64,000 nt of DNA from Candidatus Anaerostipes avistercoris (GCA_019119895.1 DWWD01000042.1:102658-166657); one strand, 5' to 3'. Positions 45,549 to 54,959 are shown, counted from the stretch's first letter. The notes: generated by a model not told the origin, from the letters alone. Numbers and translations: made by a program.

Positions 45549-46820
45549 ATGAAGATTTTAATTGTAGGAAGCGGCGGAAGAGAACATGCAATTGCCTGGG
45601 CAGCGTCAAAGAGCCCAAAGGCAGATAAGATTTACTGCGCTCCCGGAAATGCGGGAATCGCAGAATTTGCGGAATGTATCGATATTGGAGCCATGGAATT
45701 TGACAAACTGGCTGCGTTTGCAAAGGAAAAAGAGATCGACCTTACGATCATCGGAATGGATGACCCTCTGGTAGGAGGAATCGTTGATGTATTTGAGGCG
45801 GAAGGACTTCGTGTTTTCGGACCGCGCAAAAATGCGGCGATCATTGAGGGATCAAAAGCATTTTCAAAAGATCTCATGAAAAAATATAATATACCGACGG
45901 CGGCATACGAGACATTTACAGACCCGCAGAAGGCAGTGAAATATTTAGAGACTGCGAAGATGCCGATCGTGCTGAAAGCAGACGGTCTGGCTCTCGGAAA
46001 AGGCGTTCTGATCTGCAAAGATCTGGAGGAAGCCAAAGCCGGCGTAAAAACTCTGATGCTGGATAAACAGTTTGGGGACGCCGGAAATGAGATCGTAATT
46101 GAAGAATTTATGACAGGACGGGAAGTATCTGTTCTGGCATTCTGTGACGGAAAGACGATCAAATGTATGACTTCCGCTCAGGATCACAAACGTGCCAAAG
46201 ACGGAGATCAGGGTCTTAACACAGGCGGAATGGGAACCTTTTCACCGAGCCCGTTTTATACGAAGGAAGTTGAGGAATTCTGCGAGAAACATATCTATCA
46301 GCCAACCATGGACGCCATGGCGGCAGAGGGAAGACCATTTACCGGAATCCTGTTTACCGGTCTTATGCTGACAGAAGACGGACCGAAAGTTCTGGAATAC
46401 AACGCCAGATTCGGAGATCCGGAGGCACAGGTCGTTCTGCCTCGTATGAAGAATGATATGATCGATGTGATGGAAGCGTGCATCGACGGCAGACTTGCAG
46501 ATGTGGAACTGGAATTTGAGGATAACGCGGCGGTATGCGTCGTGCTGGCTTCCGACGGATATCCTGAAAAATATGACAAAGGATTCGAAATCAAAGGTCT
46601 TGATACATTTAAAGGAAAAGACGGCTATTATGTATTCCATGCAGGAACGAAGTTCGAGGACGGTAAAATTGTGACCAACGGCGGACGTGTCCTGGGAGTC
46701 GTAGCCAAAGGGGACGATTTGAAAGCCGCAAGGGCCAACGCTTATGAGGCGACGGAGTGGATTGACTTTGCCAATAAATATAAGAGAAATGATATTGGAA
46801 AAGCAATCGACGAGGCATAA
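45549..46820 (+). CDS. purD: Phosphoribosylamine-glycine ligase
   Basis: PurD makes GAR from phosphoribosylamine, glycine and ATP. The 423-residue ATP-grasp protein has the N-terminal VGSGGREHAIAW, GPRKNAAIIEGSKAFSK, VLKADGLALGKGV, the GGMGTFSPSPFY segment, LEYNARFGDPEAQ and the C-terminal GRVLGVVAKG domain. GGAAGG precedes the ATG. It is the last gene of the pur set; the zinc-ribbon gene starts 26 bp later. Confidence 0.97.
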   Translation: MKILIVGSGGREHAIAWAASKSPKADKIYCAPGNAGIAEFAECIDIGAMEFDKLAAFAKEKEIDLTIIGMDDPLVGGIVDVFEAEGLRVFGPRKNAAIIEGSKAFSKDLMKKYNIPTAAYETFTDPQKAVKYLETAKMPIVLKADGLALGKGVLICKDLEEAKAGVKTLMLDKQFGDAGNEIVIEEFMTGREVSVLAFCDGKTIKCMTSAQDHKRAKDGDQGLNTGGMGTFSPSPFYTKEVEEFCEKHIYQPTMDAMAAEGRPFTGILFTGLMLTEDGPKVLEYNARFGDPEAQVVLPRMKNDMIDVMEACIDGRLADVELEFEDNAAVCVVLASDGYPEKYDKGFEIKGLDTFKGKDGYYVFHAGTKFEDGKIVTNGGRVLGVVAKGDDLKAARANAYEATEWIDFANKYKRNDIGKAIDEA

Positions 46821-46846
46821 GCGTCCGGCAGGAGAGGAAGTGAAAA

Positions 46847-47833
46847 ATGATTTGTCCAAATTGTAAAACAAAGAATAAAGAAGGGGCGGCTTTCTGTGAA
46901 AACTGCGGAATACAGCTGTCGCCGGACGACCAGACGACGATGATGCAGGATGAGCCGACCATTATGGAGACGGACGGTGATTTACAGGAGAAGAAACAGC
47001 CGTCAAAAGAAAAGAAACGTCATCGCAAAACAGAACACAAAACGGTGGAAGAACCTGGAAAATATAAATCGGCGAAAGGAATCATCACCGGGTTATCTGC
47101 GCTGATTGTTGTCATGGCATTGATGATTGGCATTGGTCTGTGGCAGAATCACTCTACCAGTGGCGATACGGCATCTGTTACAACAACAGCGGACAGCCAG
47201 GAAGAAGACAGCAGCGAAGACACCACCACTGCAGAAACGACAACAGAGAAGGCGAGTACGACGGAAGATACTGCCAGTGAGGATCTGCCGGATATTGAAG
47301 CGCAGGATCATGTGGATTATACCAATGTTTTGTATTTGAACGGATATGAGACCTTCTCAGCAGATGGATATTCTTTCGGATATCCCAATGCTTTTTATAA
47401 AACTGTGTCAAAAACAAGCGATGGTTACCGCTTTGAGAGTGACGATGAATACGAATGGCTGGAGTATTCAAAAGAAAAGATGTCAGGATCCCAGTCTACA
47501 GCTTCTGCGATCAGTTCTATCCGACAGAATCTGAAAAACCGTTTTAATAAGCAGAATGATATCCTGTACAAAGAAACAGGCGTGTGTATCATGGGCGGCG
47601 TTGAGAAAACGGATGAGAATCAGGCCATTTATTATCTGGCGAGAGTGCAGGGAAATTATATCTATACGATGGAAGTCGGTTATGAATATCCGGACCCGTC
47701 TAATACGACAGAGAAAAATCAGAAAGATTATTATGTAGACTGTCTGTACCGTTACTGCAGCTTTTCAGGAGGTACTTACTCACCGAGAAGTTACAGTACC
47801 TTCCTTGACGGTGATATGGGATCAAAGAAATAA
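46847..47833 (+). CDS. Zinc-ribbon, single-TM protein with extracytoplasmic domain
   Basis: A 328-residue protein of unknown function. It has an N-terminal zinc ribbon (Cys3, Cys6, Cys17, Cys20), a charged linker, one membrane helix (about 78-99), a Ser/Thr/Glu-rich spacer (about 102-150) and a mixed alpha/beta outer domain (about 155-320). The zinc ribbon should stay in the cytoplasm. The layout matches the 59884 gene of the FHA cluster, hinting at a related role. It is co-directional with purD and is closed by a terminator. GAGAGGAAG precedes the ATG. Confidence 0.8.
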   Translation: MICPNCKTKNKEGAAFCENCGIQLSPDDQTTMMQDEPTIMETDGDLQEKKQPSKEKKRHRKTEHKTVEEPGKYKSAKGIITGLSALIVVMALMIGIGLWQNHSTSGDTASVTTTADSQEEDSSEDTTTAETTTEKASTTEDTASEDLPDIEAQDHVDYTNVLYLNGYETFSADGYSFGYPNAFYKTVSKTSDGYRFESDDEYEWLEYSKEKMSGSQSTASAISSIRQNLKNRFNKQNDILYKETGVCIMGGVEKTDENQAIYYLARVQGNYIYTMEVGYEYPDPSNTTEKNQKDYYVDCLYRYCSFSGGTYSPRSYSTFLDGDMGSKK

Positions 47834-47875
47834 ACCGTAATCTGATATAAAATTACATAGGAACAGGAAAGAAAT

Positions 47876-47918
47876 ATCCCCATTGGAGTCGAGTTTGATT
47901 CTGATGGGGATGTTTTTT
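47876..47918 (+). terminator. Terminator upstream of the FHA/kinase cluster
   Basis: ATCCCCAT (47876-47883) pairs with ATGGGGAT (47904-47911), followed by GTTTTTT. It separates the pur/zinc-ribbon unit from the regulator pair. Confidence 0.88.
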
Positions 47919-47930
47919 CAGTACAAAAAC

Positions 47931-47951
47931 TTGTCTAATCTTTTGTCTAAT
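47931..47951. repeat. Tandem 9-bp direct repeat, candidate operator
   Basis: TTGTCTAAT occurs at 47931-47939 and again at 47943-47951, a 12-bp period, in the AT-rich upstream region of the first XRE-type gene. A TTGAAA follows at 47953. This is a plausible regulator binding site; I cannot place a convincing -10. Confidence 0.45.
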
Positions 47952-48013
47952 ATTGAAATTCATATAAAAATTTAAGAAAATTTATACAAGAGAAAGGGGA
48001 TGTAAAAGAGAGG

Positions 48014-49510
48014 ATGACAAGTTTTGCAGAAAAATTAAAGCAGTACATGAAAAGAAAAAATATAACGGTATATGGTTTGTCACAGTCCAGCAATCTCAGT
48101 GTGATGGATGTTTATAAAATCACCCAGGGAGAATGCCTTCCGGAAAACAGGGAACTGGTGGAAATCATCGCAAACGCTCTGGGGATGTCGCCGTTTGATA
48201 AGAAACAACTGATGGAGAGTTACGAGATCAGCCTCAATGGGGAAGCAAATTATTATGAGAAAAAGTGCATTCTGGACTTTTTGCAGCGACTTGTTTTAAG
48301 AAATCAGGCCGCAGTGCCTCAGAATACAAAAGCCGGACAGACAGGGGAGTTTGCCGCGGAGTCCAAAGAAATTATATATGGAAAGCAGAATGTTGATAAA
48401 TTTATACAAATTCTGCTGGAGCAGGAAACGAAAGAAAAAGAAACGGAAATATATCTGCTATGTCAGCCGGAATATGAATATCCATATCAGATACTGGCTG
48501 TTTACGGTGAGAAGCTGAACCTGAAAATTTCCCAGATCATATGTCTGCAGGGGAGTCAGGACTATAAGGCGAAGAAATATAACCTGGACTGCCTGCTGAA
48601 GATCCAGCCGCTGATTATGAGCAATTCTGATTATCAGGTCTATTACTATTATGACAAACTGGAATCTCATTTTCACAATTTGAATGTATTTCCGTATCTG
48701 GTGATGATCGGCGAACATATCCTTCAGCTGTCTGAAAATTATCAGTGCGCCGTTCATGACTGCGGCAGGGAAGCCGGAAAATTTTTCCGGAATATCATTC
48801 ATGATTATATGAAGGAAGTCACTCCGATGTTTGTGATGAAACCGGGCGTCAATGATATCATCAATACATACAATAAAGCAATCAATGAGAAAATTCGCGG
48901 GGTGGTGCCGGTGAAGAAGCATCTGATTTTTTCTTCCATGCTGGGATCTGTGGCAACGCCGTTTGATGTGTCAATGGACTATTTCAATGTCAATGGAGAA
49001 ATGGGAAAGCTGTCAAGGACATTTCTTAAGAGAAATAAAGAGCTGGAAAATGAGATGCTTCATACAACCACGGAATATAAAGGATTTTTCAAAGAATCCT
49101 GGGTGCGGGAGTACATGGAAACGGGATACCTGGCAGATCCGTATTATAAATACTGCAATAAGATTCCTCTGGAATCCCGATTAAAGGTCATCGAGCAGGC
49201 AGTCCGGCAGATTCAGGAAGGACAGATCATGCACTACATGCTGAAACCGGAGGCCATTGTCATGCCGGACGATCTGTACATCAGCTGTTTTGACAACGCG
49301 CAGGTGTCTCTGCTTTTTCGGAAGAACAATCATGAGTGGTGTTTTCTGGTATTATATGAGAGAAACATGACAGATGCATTCTTTCATTTTATTGATACCC
49401 TGGATCAGTCTTCCATGATATACGAGACAGAAGAAACACTTTGGAGACTGCAGGAAATTGTGAAAGAATATAAGGGCGCGGGCAGTGAAAAAGAGGATGA
49501 AGAGAGATGA
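48014..49510 (+). CDS. XRE-type HTH protein with large C-terminal domain, first of a tandem pair
   Basis: The 498-residue protein has an N-terminal lambda-repressor-like HTH (about 5-65: FAEKLKQYMKRKNITVYGLSQ, then IIANALGMSPFDKK). A long C-terminal domain (about 130-490) shares many positions with the next gene: CQPEYEYPYQIL, YYYYDKLESHFHNLN, AVHDCGREAGKFFRN. No membrane helix or known enzyme motif is visible. The C-terminal part may be a ligand- or protein-sensing domain. It has a GGGG/GAGAGG site, and its stop overlaps the next start (ATGA). It is the first gene of the 48-64 kb cluster. Confidence 0.82.
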   Translation: MTSFAEKLKQYMKRKNITVYGLSQSSNLSVMDVYKITQGECLPENRELVEIIANALGMSPFDKKQLMESYEISLNGEANYYEKKCILDFLQRLVLRNQAAVPQNTKAGQTGEFAAESKEIIYGKQNVDKFIQILLEQETKEKETEIYLLCQPEYEYPYQILAVYGEKLNLKISQIICLQGSQDYKAKKYNLDCLLKIQPLIMSNSDYQVYYYYDKLESHFHNLNVFPYLVMIGEHILQLSENYQCAVHDCGREAGKFFRNIIHDYMKEVTPMFVMKPGVNDIINTYNKAINEKIRGVVPVKKHLIFSSMLGSVATPFDVSMDYFNVNGEMGKLSRTFLKRNKELENEMLHTTTEYKGFFKESWVREYMETGYLADPYYKYCNKIPLESRLKVIEQAVRQIQEGQIMHYMLKPEAIVMPDDLYISCFDNAQVSLLFRKNNHEWCFLVLYERNMTDAFFHFIDTLDQSSMIYETEETLWRLQEIVKEYKGAGSEKEDEER

Positions 49511-50760
49511 GTATTTTTTCAGATAAATTAAAAGAATATATGGAACAGAAAAATGAGAAAGTTTACGGACTGTCTCAGATGTGTGATATTTCCAGGGCGA
49601 ATATGTACAAAATCGTGCAGGGAACCCGGCATCCGGCAAATGTCGAAATGGTATACCGAATTGCCGATGCTCTTGGATTGTCGCCTTATGAAAAAAGAGG
49701 GCTGGTGGAAGCATATCAGATTACAATGATCGGAAAGGATATTTACGAGGAGCGCAGTTATATTGTCCATCTGATCAGCCGTCTCAAAAAGCATAAAAAT
49801 CTGCCGGTAGAATGGAGCCGGACAGAAGAGGATCCGGAAGCCCGGGAGAAGAAGAAATTTTTATACGGAAAAAACAGTATCAATGGAAGAATATGCAGTG
49901 TCATCAAACGGGAGGCGCAGAAGGACGGCGGGAAGATCTGTGTGATCGGACAGCCGGATCATGAATTTATCCGGCAGATGCTGATTGCTTATTGTGAGAA
50001 TAAGGATGTTGAGATTCATCATATCATTTGTATGGAGAGCAGGGAAAATGGTGAGGGAAATACATATAATCTGAGCAATTTTACACATATTTCACCATTT
50101 CTTGTGTCTGAATGCAACTATATGGCGTATTATTACTATGATGATGTACAATCTCATTTCTATAACTTAAACCTTCTTCCGTGTGTGATCGTAACAGGGG
50201 ATGAGGTCATTCAGTGCGCTTCTGATTATGAATACGCAATCTACGACTGCGGCAGCGAACGGGTAAAGGTATTCCGTAAAATGTTTCGGGAGTTTCTGAA
50301 GAGGACAAGAGAAATCTTTAAAATCAGCCGGTCTCTGGAAGACGCCGGCCGCTGGATCCGCATGCATAAAATTGAGGCGGTCCTCAGCCATGATTATGCA
50401 GGGTATCTTTTCGTGAAAAAATGGGAAGGGAAGACGGCGAAGAATTTTAAAATGCTGATTTCCGAGGCGGGTATGAGCAATAAAGGTCTGTGCAAATGGG
50501 GCATTGAGGAAAAGGAGATGGATTCTCTGAAAACCCTGCCGGTGAAGGAGAATGGGAAAACTTTCCTCATTCATTCGGAATTATTTCCGATTCCGAATGA
50601 TTTTCTTATGCTGACAGAAACTCATGGAAATATTCTGCTTATTTTTGAAAAAGGAAGCAGATACTGGGGGATATTAGAAATCTATGAGACGAGCATAAAA
50701 AAATCTATGTATCAATTTTTAGAAAATCTGGATAAAAGTTTGCTTACGGAGAGCGTGTGA
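49507..50760 (+). CDS. XRE-type HTH protein, second of the tandem pair
   Basis: A 417-residue paralogue of the preceding gene. The HTH at about 3-62 (FSDKLKEYMEQKNEKVYGLSQ, then ISRANMYKIVQGTRHP) is followed by the same kind of C-terminal domain: GQPDHEFIRQML, YYYYDDVQSHFYNLNLLP, AIYDCGSERVKVFRK. It is about 80 residues shorter than its neighbour in the C-terminal part. The 4-bp overlap suggests equal expression and perhaps a heteromeric regulator. It lies 39 bp upstream of the FHA genes. Confidence 0.82.
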   Translation: MSIFSDKLKEYMEQKNEKVYGLSQMCDISRANMYKIVQGTRHPANVEMVYRIADALGLSPYEKRGLVEAYQITMIGKDIYEERSYIVHLISRLKKHKNLPVEWSRTEEDPEAREKKKFLYGKNSINGRICSVIKREAQKDGGKICVIGQPDHEFIRQMLIAYCENKDVEIHHIICMESRENGEGNTYNLSNFTHISPFLVSECNYMAYYYYDDVQSHFYNLNLLPCVIVTGDEVIQCASDYEYAIYDCGSERVKVFRKMFREFLKRTREIFKISRSLEDAGRWIRMHKIEAVLSHDYAGYLFVKKWEGKTAKNFKMLISEAGMSNKGLCKWGIEEKEMDSLKTLPVKENGKTFLIHSELFPIPNDFLMLTETHGNILLIFEKGSRYWGILEIYETSIKKSMYQFLENLDKSLLTESV

Positions 50761-50799
50761 TTTAAAATAGAAGAAAAGGGAATCGAAGGAGGAACGGAT

Positions 50800-51210
50800 A
50801 TGGCGCTGGTGGAATGTGAGAAAGGCCATGTTTATGATGACGAAAAATTCCCTGCATGCCCGTACTGTATGAATTCACGGAAACAGAAAGGAATCTATAT
50901 ATCTGTCACAAAGAAAAAAGAAAGAAGAAGATTCTATATTGCCGGATGGCTGGTGGAAACGGAAGGCAGGGAGAAAGGAAAAGATTTTCAGATCTACGCC
51001 GGAAAGAACAGGATCAATCAGGATGTGTGCATCGTATATGATCCCAGGGGAAATCAATTTTACGCCGTGCCGGAAACAGGGAAAACGGTCTATCTGAACG
51101 GGGAACTTTTGATGAAACCGGCAGTGATCCGGACAGAAGACCGGATTGCCTGCGGGGAAGAGATATATGAGTTTGTGGCTTTTTGCAGGGGAAAGAAAAG
51201 ATGGAAATGA
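50800..51210 (+). CDS. Zinc-finger protein with degenerate FHA-like domain
   Basis: The 136-residue protein has an N-terminal C/H cluster (Cys6, His10, Cys20, Cys23 in ECEKGHVYDDEKFPACPYC) nearly identical in layout to the 54981 protein. An FHA-like beta domain follows (about 47-130: YIAGWLVETEGREKGKDFQIYAGKN). The phosphothreonine-binding Gly-Arg and Ser/His residues of FHA domains are not conserved (KNRINQDVCIVYD), so it probably does not read phosphothreonine. AAGGAGG precedes the ATG. Its 3' end overlaps the VWA gene by 10 bp. Confidence 0.78.
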   Translation: MALVECEKGHVYDDEKFPACPYCMNSRKQKGIYISVTKKKERRRFYIAGWLVETEGREKGKDFQIYAGKNRINQDVCIVYDPRGNQFYAVPETGKTVYLNGELLMKPAVIRTEDRIACGEEIYEFVAFCRGKKRWK

Positions 51211-52928
51211 GATGGAGAAAAAAGCTGATATTGTGTGTGCTTATGATGGTCATGGGGATCTGGATGACACCTGTTTACGGTGCAGAGAATATTGTGATCG
51301 AACAGGCGAAAGTGAACATGCCGAATATCAGTTTATATGTGCATAGAACAGAAAATGAAACATTTTCAAAAGATAATATTGAGGCCTACCTGGGACAGGA
51401 ACTCCTGAGGACGGACAAGGTAAGCCGGTTTGACAAGGATCAGACCGGAAGCCGTTATGTTTTCCTGATGGATATATCCTCATCGGTTCCTTCAGATACT
51501 TTTGAGCAGATGAAAAAGGAACTGAAATCTTTCCAGGGGAAAATGGGAAGGGAAGACCGCTGGACTTTGATGACATTTGGAGAGAAAGTGGCGACTGTGT
51601 TTCAGAATCAGAAGGCGTCGGATCAGGTTTCAGATAAGATTGACAGCCTGAAAGGAAATGATGACAGAACCCTGCTGTTTGAAGCACTGAAGCAGGCGGC
51701 CGGGGACGTGGACGCGGCTTCTGACCGGAGAAATGTTTTTGTTGTGCTGACAGACGGGGAAGATTTTTCCGGAGGAGAGGCAAGCCGTGAGGAAGCGCTG
51801 GATGTACTGGAGGAAAAAGCAATTCCGGTGTACGCCCAGGGCATTGAAAACAGTGACGCCCAAAACAGGGCCAACCGGAAGGAACTTGGAGAGTTTGCCA
51901 GGGAAACCGGAGGAGAATACGGAGATTTTCCTTCTCTGGATGAGCTGAAAGATTATCTGGATGAATTTCAGGTGGTGGAGCTGACAGGCAGCAGTAATAA
52001 AATTACCTTTCAGAAAGAAACGCTGTCCGTTAATTTTAAAAAGGAAAAGGAGCAGGTGCAGAAAGAAGTGTACCTGACACAGTATCAGGAAGCGGCGGAG
52101 AAAGCAAAAATCTCAAAAGTAGAAAAGACCGGAGACAAAGAGATACAGATATATTATAATCAGAGTATGACAGGAGCGGATGAACCGGAGCATTTCCGGA
52201 TTTTATTCCAGGGGGAACGTCCGGCGGAAGTCCTGAAAGCAGAGTACACGGAAAAAGACGGGGATTATTATTCCACCCTGCAGCTTAAGGACAGTATTTA
52301 TCAGGGAGACTATACCATAGGCTGCAGTGATGTTGTCAGCAATTCCATGGAAAAGACGGAGCCGGAAGAGTTTACCGCTGAGCTGAAGGGAAAGAATTAT
52401 ATTCTGCGCCGTTACGGTCCGCCGGTTCTTTTTGCGGCAGCGGCTGCCGGCTGCGGCATTTTTGTAATTTTCAGGATCCGCAAGAAAAAGAAGGGGGAAC
52501 CGGAAACTGCGGGGGATGAGCGGCAGGAACCGGAGAAGCCGGAAGACATAAAGAGCGAACCGGAGAAGCCAAAAGACAATAAAATTGAAATCAGGGAACA
52601 GCTGGGTGCAGAGCATCATCCGGAGATTATGCTGAAAGTATATGCAGATGACAGGATAGCTGCCAGAGTGTCGGCGGAAATTGACAGCAGTCTGATGGTT
52701 GGCCGAAACCAGAATTCGGATATCTATTTTGATGATCCGACTATGTCAAGACAGCAGTTTGTGCTGTTTGAGAAAGGGAAAGAGATATGGATCCGGAATC
52801 TGTCAAAAACCAATCCGACACAATGCAATGGCAGGATCATAGAAGGGGAGATGCCTCTCAGGAATGGTGATGTCCTCTGTGCAGGAAGCACCATAATAAA
52901 ATGTGAAATGAAGGAGAGAACAGTATGA
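51201..52928 (+). CDS. Exported VWA-domain protein with TM anchor and cytoplasmic FHA domain
   Basis: The protein has 575 residues. A signal peptide (about 1-27, cleavage near VYGA) leads to an outer von Willebrand factor A domain with a MIDAS motif Asp91-x-Ser93-x-Ser95 (FLMDISSSVPS) and LTDGEDFSGG. A beta-rich middle follows, then a membrane helix (about 407-427), a Lys/Glu/Pro-rich linker and a C-terminal FHA domain (about 480-570) with MVGRNQNSDIYFDD and MSRQQF. It would link an outside ligand to cytoplasmic phospho-signalling. An in-frame TTG at 51183 precedes AGGGG, so ATG 51201 is preferred. It overlaps the kinase gene by 4 bp. Confidence 0.88.
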   Translation: MEMRWRKKLILCVLMMVMGIWMTPVYGAENIVIEQAKVNMPNISLYVHRTENETFSKDNIEAYLGQELLRTDKVSRFDKDQTGSRYVFLMDISSSVPSDTFEQMKKELKSFQGKMGREDRWTLMTFGEKVATVFQNQKASDQVSDKIDSLKGNDDRTLLFEALKQAAGDVDAASDRRNVFVVLTDGEDFSGGEASREEALDVLEEKAIPVYAQGIENSDAQNRANRKELGEFARETGGEYGDFPSLDELKDYLDEFQVVELTGSSNKITFQKETLSVNFKKEKEQVQKEVYLTQYQEAAEKAKISKVEKTGDKEIQIYYNQSMTGADEPEHFRILFQGERPAEVLKAEYTEKDGDYYSTLQLKDSIYQGDYTIGCSDVVSNSMEKTEPEEFTAELKGKNYILRRYGPPVLFAAAAAGCGIFVIFRIRKKKKGEPETAGDERQEPEKPEDIKSEPEKPKDNKIEIREQLGAEHHPEIMLKVYADDRIAARVSAEIDSSLMVGRNQNSDIYFDDPTMSRQQFVLFEKGKEIWIRNLSKTNPTQCNGRIIEGEMPLRNGDVLCAGSTIIKCEMKERTV

Positions 52929-54151
52929 GTGCCAGTGAAATCAACGCGCTTCCAAACGGAATAAAGCTTCAGAGCCGTTACGTGCTCGAAAGAAAGCTGG
53001 GCGCCGGCGGATTCGGAACTACATATCAGGCATATGATATTCTGAATAAAATTGAGTGTGCGGTCAAAGAATATGCGCCGAGGGGGTTGGTCGTCAGAGA
53101 TGATGACGGCATTACCATGCGAACGACAGAAAGCCGGTACGACAGAGATTTTCGTATCGGGAAAATGGGATTTCTGGAAGAGGCAAAAATGCTTCAGAGA
53201 ATGAATTACATACCTGAAGTCGTATGTATCACCGATTATTTTTTCGGAAATGGAACGGTTTATTTTGTCATGGAATATCTGGATGGTCAGGATCTTTCCC
53301 ACCGGGTCAGGCAGATGGGCGGAAGAATTCCGGTGGATGAGGCCAACCGGATCATTTATAAAATCGGAGATGCCCTTTCCATTGTCCACAAAGAAGCTCA
53401 TATTTTCCATCGAGATATCAGTCCCGGCAATATTATTTTACTGAAAGATGGGAAAATTAAGCTGATTGATTTCGGAAATGCCAAAAGCATGGGCGATGAA
53501 CATGTCAATGATGGGCCGATCGTATACAAACCGGGGTTTTCGCCGCCGGAACAATACAGCCGGACGGGCAGACAGGGAGCATTTACGGATGTTTACGCCC
53601 TTGCCAGTACATATTATTACATTGTGTCCGGAAGGAGAATTCCTGACGCAATGGACCGGATGGCAGGAGAATCTTACGTAAAGTTAAAGAATATGAATCT
53701 GGGAGTCAATACGAAGATTTCCAATGTGATCGATGTGGCTCTGGAACTGGATGAAGGGAAACGTCTGAAGACAGTAAAGGAGTTGATTTCCGCCTTCTAT
53801 GAAAAGGAGATTACGGTTGCCAAGAACAAATATCCTTATCTGGAAGTCATGCAGGGAGAGAATAAAGGTGAAATCTGGAGAATTCCTCCGAATTATACGG
53901 TAAAGCTCGGAAGATCTTCCAGAGAATCCAATATTGTGGCGGATCATGCTCTTGCAATCAGCAAGCTGCACTGTGAAATCTATTATGACGGCGTGCAGAA
54001 TCAATTTCGGATCACAGACTACTCTACCAATGGAACCTTTTTAAATGGAATCAGAATCGGAAGAAACCAGATGCAGATTGCCTATCCGGGACAAATGTTC
54101 CAGATGGGAAAGAATATCTGCACCATTAAAGTGGGGGTAATATATGAGTAA
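52925..54151 (+). CDS. Ser/Thr protein kinase with C-terminal FHA domain
   Basis: A 408-residue Hanks-type kinase. It has the glycine loop LGAGGFGTTYQ (about 25-35), ATP-anchoring Lys48 (CAVKEY), catalytic loop HRDISPGN (162-169), DFG (IDFGNAK, about 183) and the GFSPPEQY segment of the activation region. The C-terminal FHA domain (about 315-405) has KLGRSSRESNIVADHALAISKLHCEI and STNGTFLNG, all key residues intact. There is no membrane helix, unlike PrkC-type kinases with PASTA domains, so it is cytosolic. It overlaps the VWA gene (ATGA) and the PP2C gene (8 bp). Confidence 0.95.
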   Translation: MSASEINALPNGIKLQSRYVLERKLGAGGFGTTYQAYDILNKIECAVKEYAPRGLVVRDDDGITMRTTESRYDRDFRIGKMGFLEEAKMLQRMNYIPEVVCITDYFFGNGTVYFVMEYLDGQDLSHRVRQMGGRIPVDEANRIIYKIGDALSIVHKEAHIFHRDISPGNIILLKDGKIKLIDFGNAKSMGDEHVNDGPIVYKPGFSPPEQYSRTGRQGAFTDVYALASTYYYIVSGRRIPDAMDRMAGESYVKLKNMNLGVNTKISNVIDVALELDEGKRLKTVKELISAFYEKEITVAKNKYPYLEVMQGENKGEIWRIPPNYTVKLGRSSRESNIVADHALAISKLHCEIYYDGVQNQFRITDYSTNGTFLNGIRIGRNQMQIAYPGQMFQMGKNICTIKVGVIYE

Positions 54152-54959
54152 ATATGTAAATCAGGGCGATATTCCTACGGTACAGATTTATGATTCAGAA
54201 GTAAAAGAATATAAGATTCAGACTTCCCTGGACAGTATTCTGGGGACCAGGAAAAATCAGCAGGATTCTGCCTTTGTCCAGTCGGAGAGTGGGCTTACGG
54301 TGGGAATCGTATGCGACGGCATGGGCGGATTAAATGCGGGCGAAGTTGCCAGTCAGATGGCGGTAACCCAGTTTATTGAGGCTTTTTACCGGGAAGAGGT
54401 GAAAGATATTCCGCTGTTTATGGAACAGGAAATCGTGAAAATCGACCAGAATGTATTTGACGCAGAGGATGAAAATCATGAGAAACTGGGCGCGGGAACG
54501 ACCTTGGTGGCAGTGATCATCCGCAAAGATCAGATGTACTGCGCCTCTGTAGGCGACAGCAGGATTTATCTGATACGCAATTCAAAGATCCACGCGCTGA
54601 ACCGGCTCCACAACTACCGGGAACAGCTGGACCGGATGCTGCGGCAGGATATGATCACGGAAGCCGAATACAGAAAAGAAGAGCCTAAAGCAGAAGCGCT
54701 GACCAGCTTTGTGGGTATGGGAAATCTGCTGATTCTGGACGTGACAAAGCAGCCGATGCAGCTGAAGGACGGAGATGTGATCCTTCTGTGCAGCGATGGA
54801 TTGTATAAGACGCTGAGCGAAGAACAGATGCGGGCCGTTGTGGAAAATCACAATATTCCATGGAATTTAAAAGCCAGAGCGATGACCAGAAAGGCGGAGG
54901 AAGAAACCATATCAAAGCAGGATAACACAACCGTCGTGTTGATCAAATATAATGAATGA
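54144..54959 (+). CDS. PP2C-family Ser/Thr phosphatase
   Basis: The 271-residue PPM phosphatase is the likely partner of the upstream kinase. Metal ligands are visible in RKNQQDSAF (Asp41), VCDGMGGLNAGEVAS (Asp58, Gly59), SVGDSRIYLI, LLCSDGLYK and the C-terminal KQDNTTVVLI. It also has an unusual N-terminal segment of about 25 residues (QGDIPTVQIYDSEVKEY). Overlap with the kinase gene is 8 bp, indicating coupled synthesis. Confidence 0.95.
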   Translation: MSKYVNQGDIPTVQIYDSEVKEYKIQTSLDSILGTRKNQQDSAFVQSESGLTVGIVCDGMGGLNAGEVASQMAVTQFIEAFYREEVKDIPLFMEQEIVKIDQNVFDAEDENHEKLGAGTTLVAVIIRKDQMYCASVGDSRIYLIRNSKIHALNRLHNYREQLDRMLRQDMITEAEYRKEEPKAEALTSFVGMGNLLILDVTKQPMQLKDGDVILLCSDGLYKTLSEEQMRAVVENHNIPWNLKARAMTRKAEEETISKQDNTTVVLIKYNE

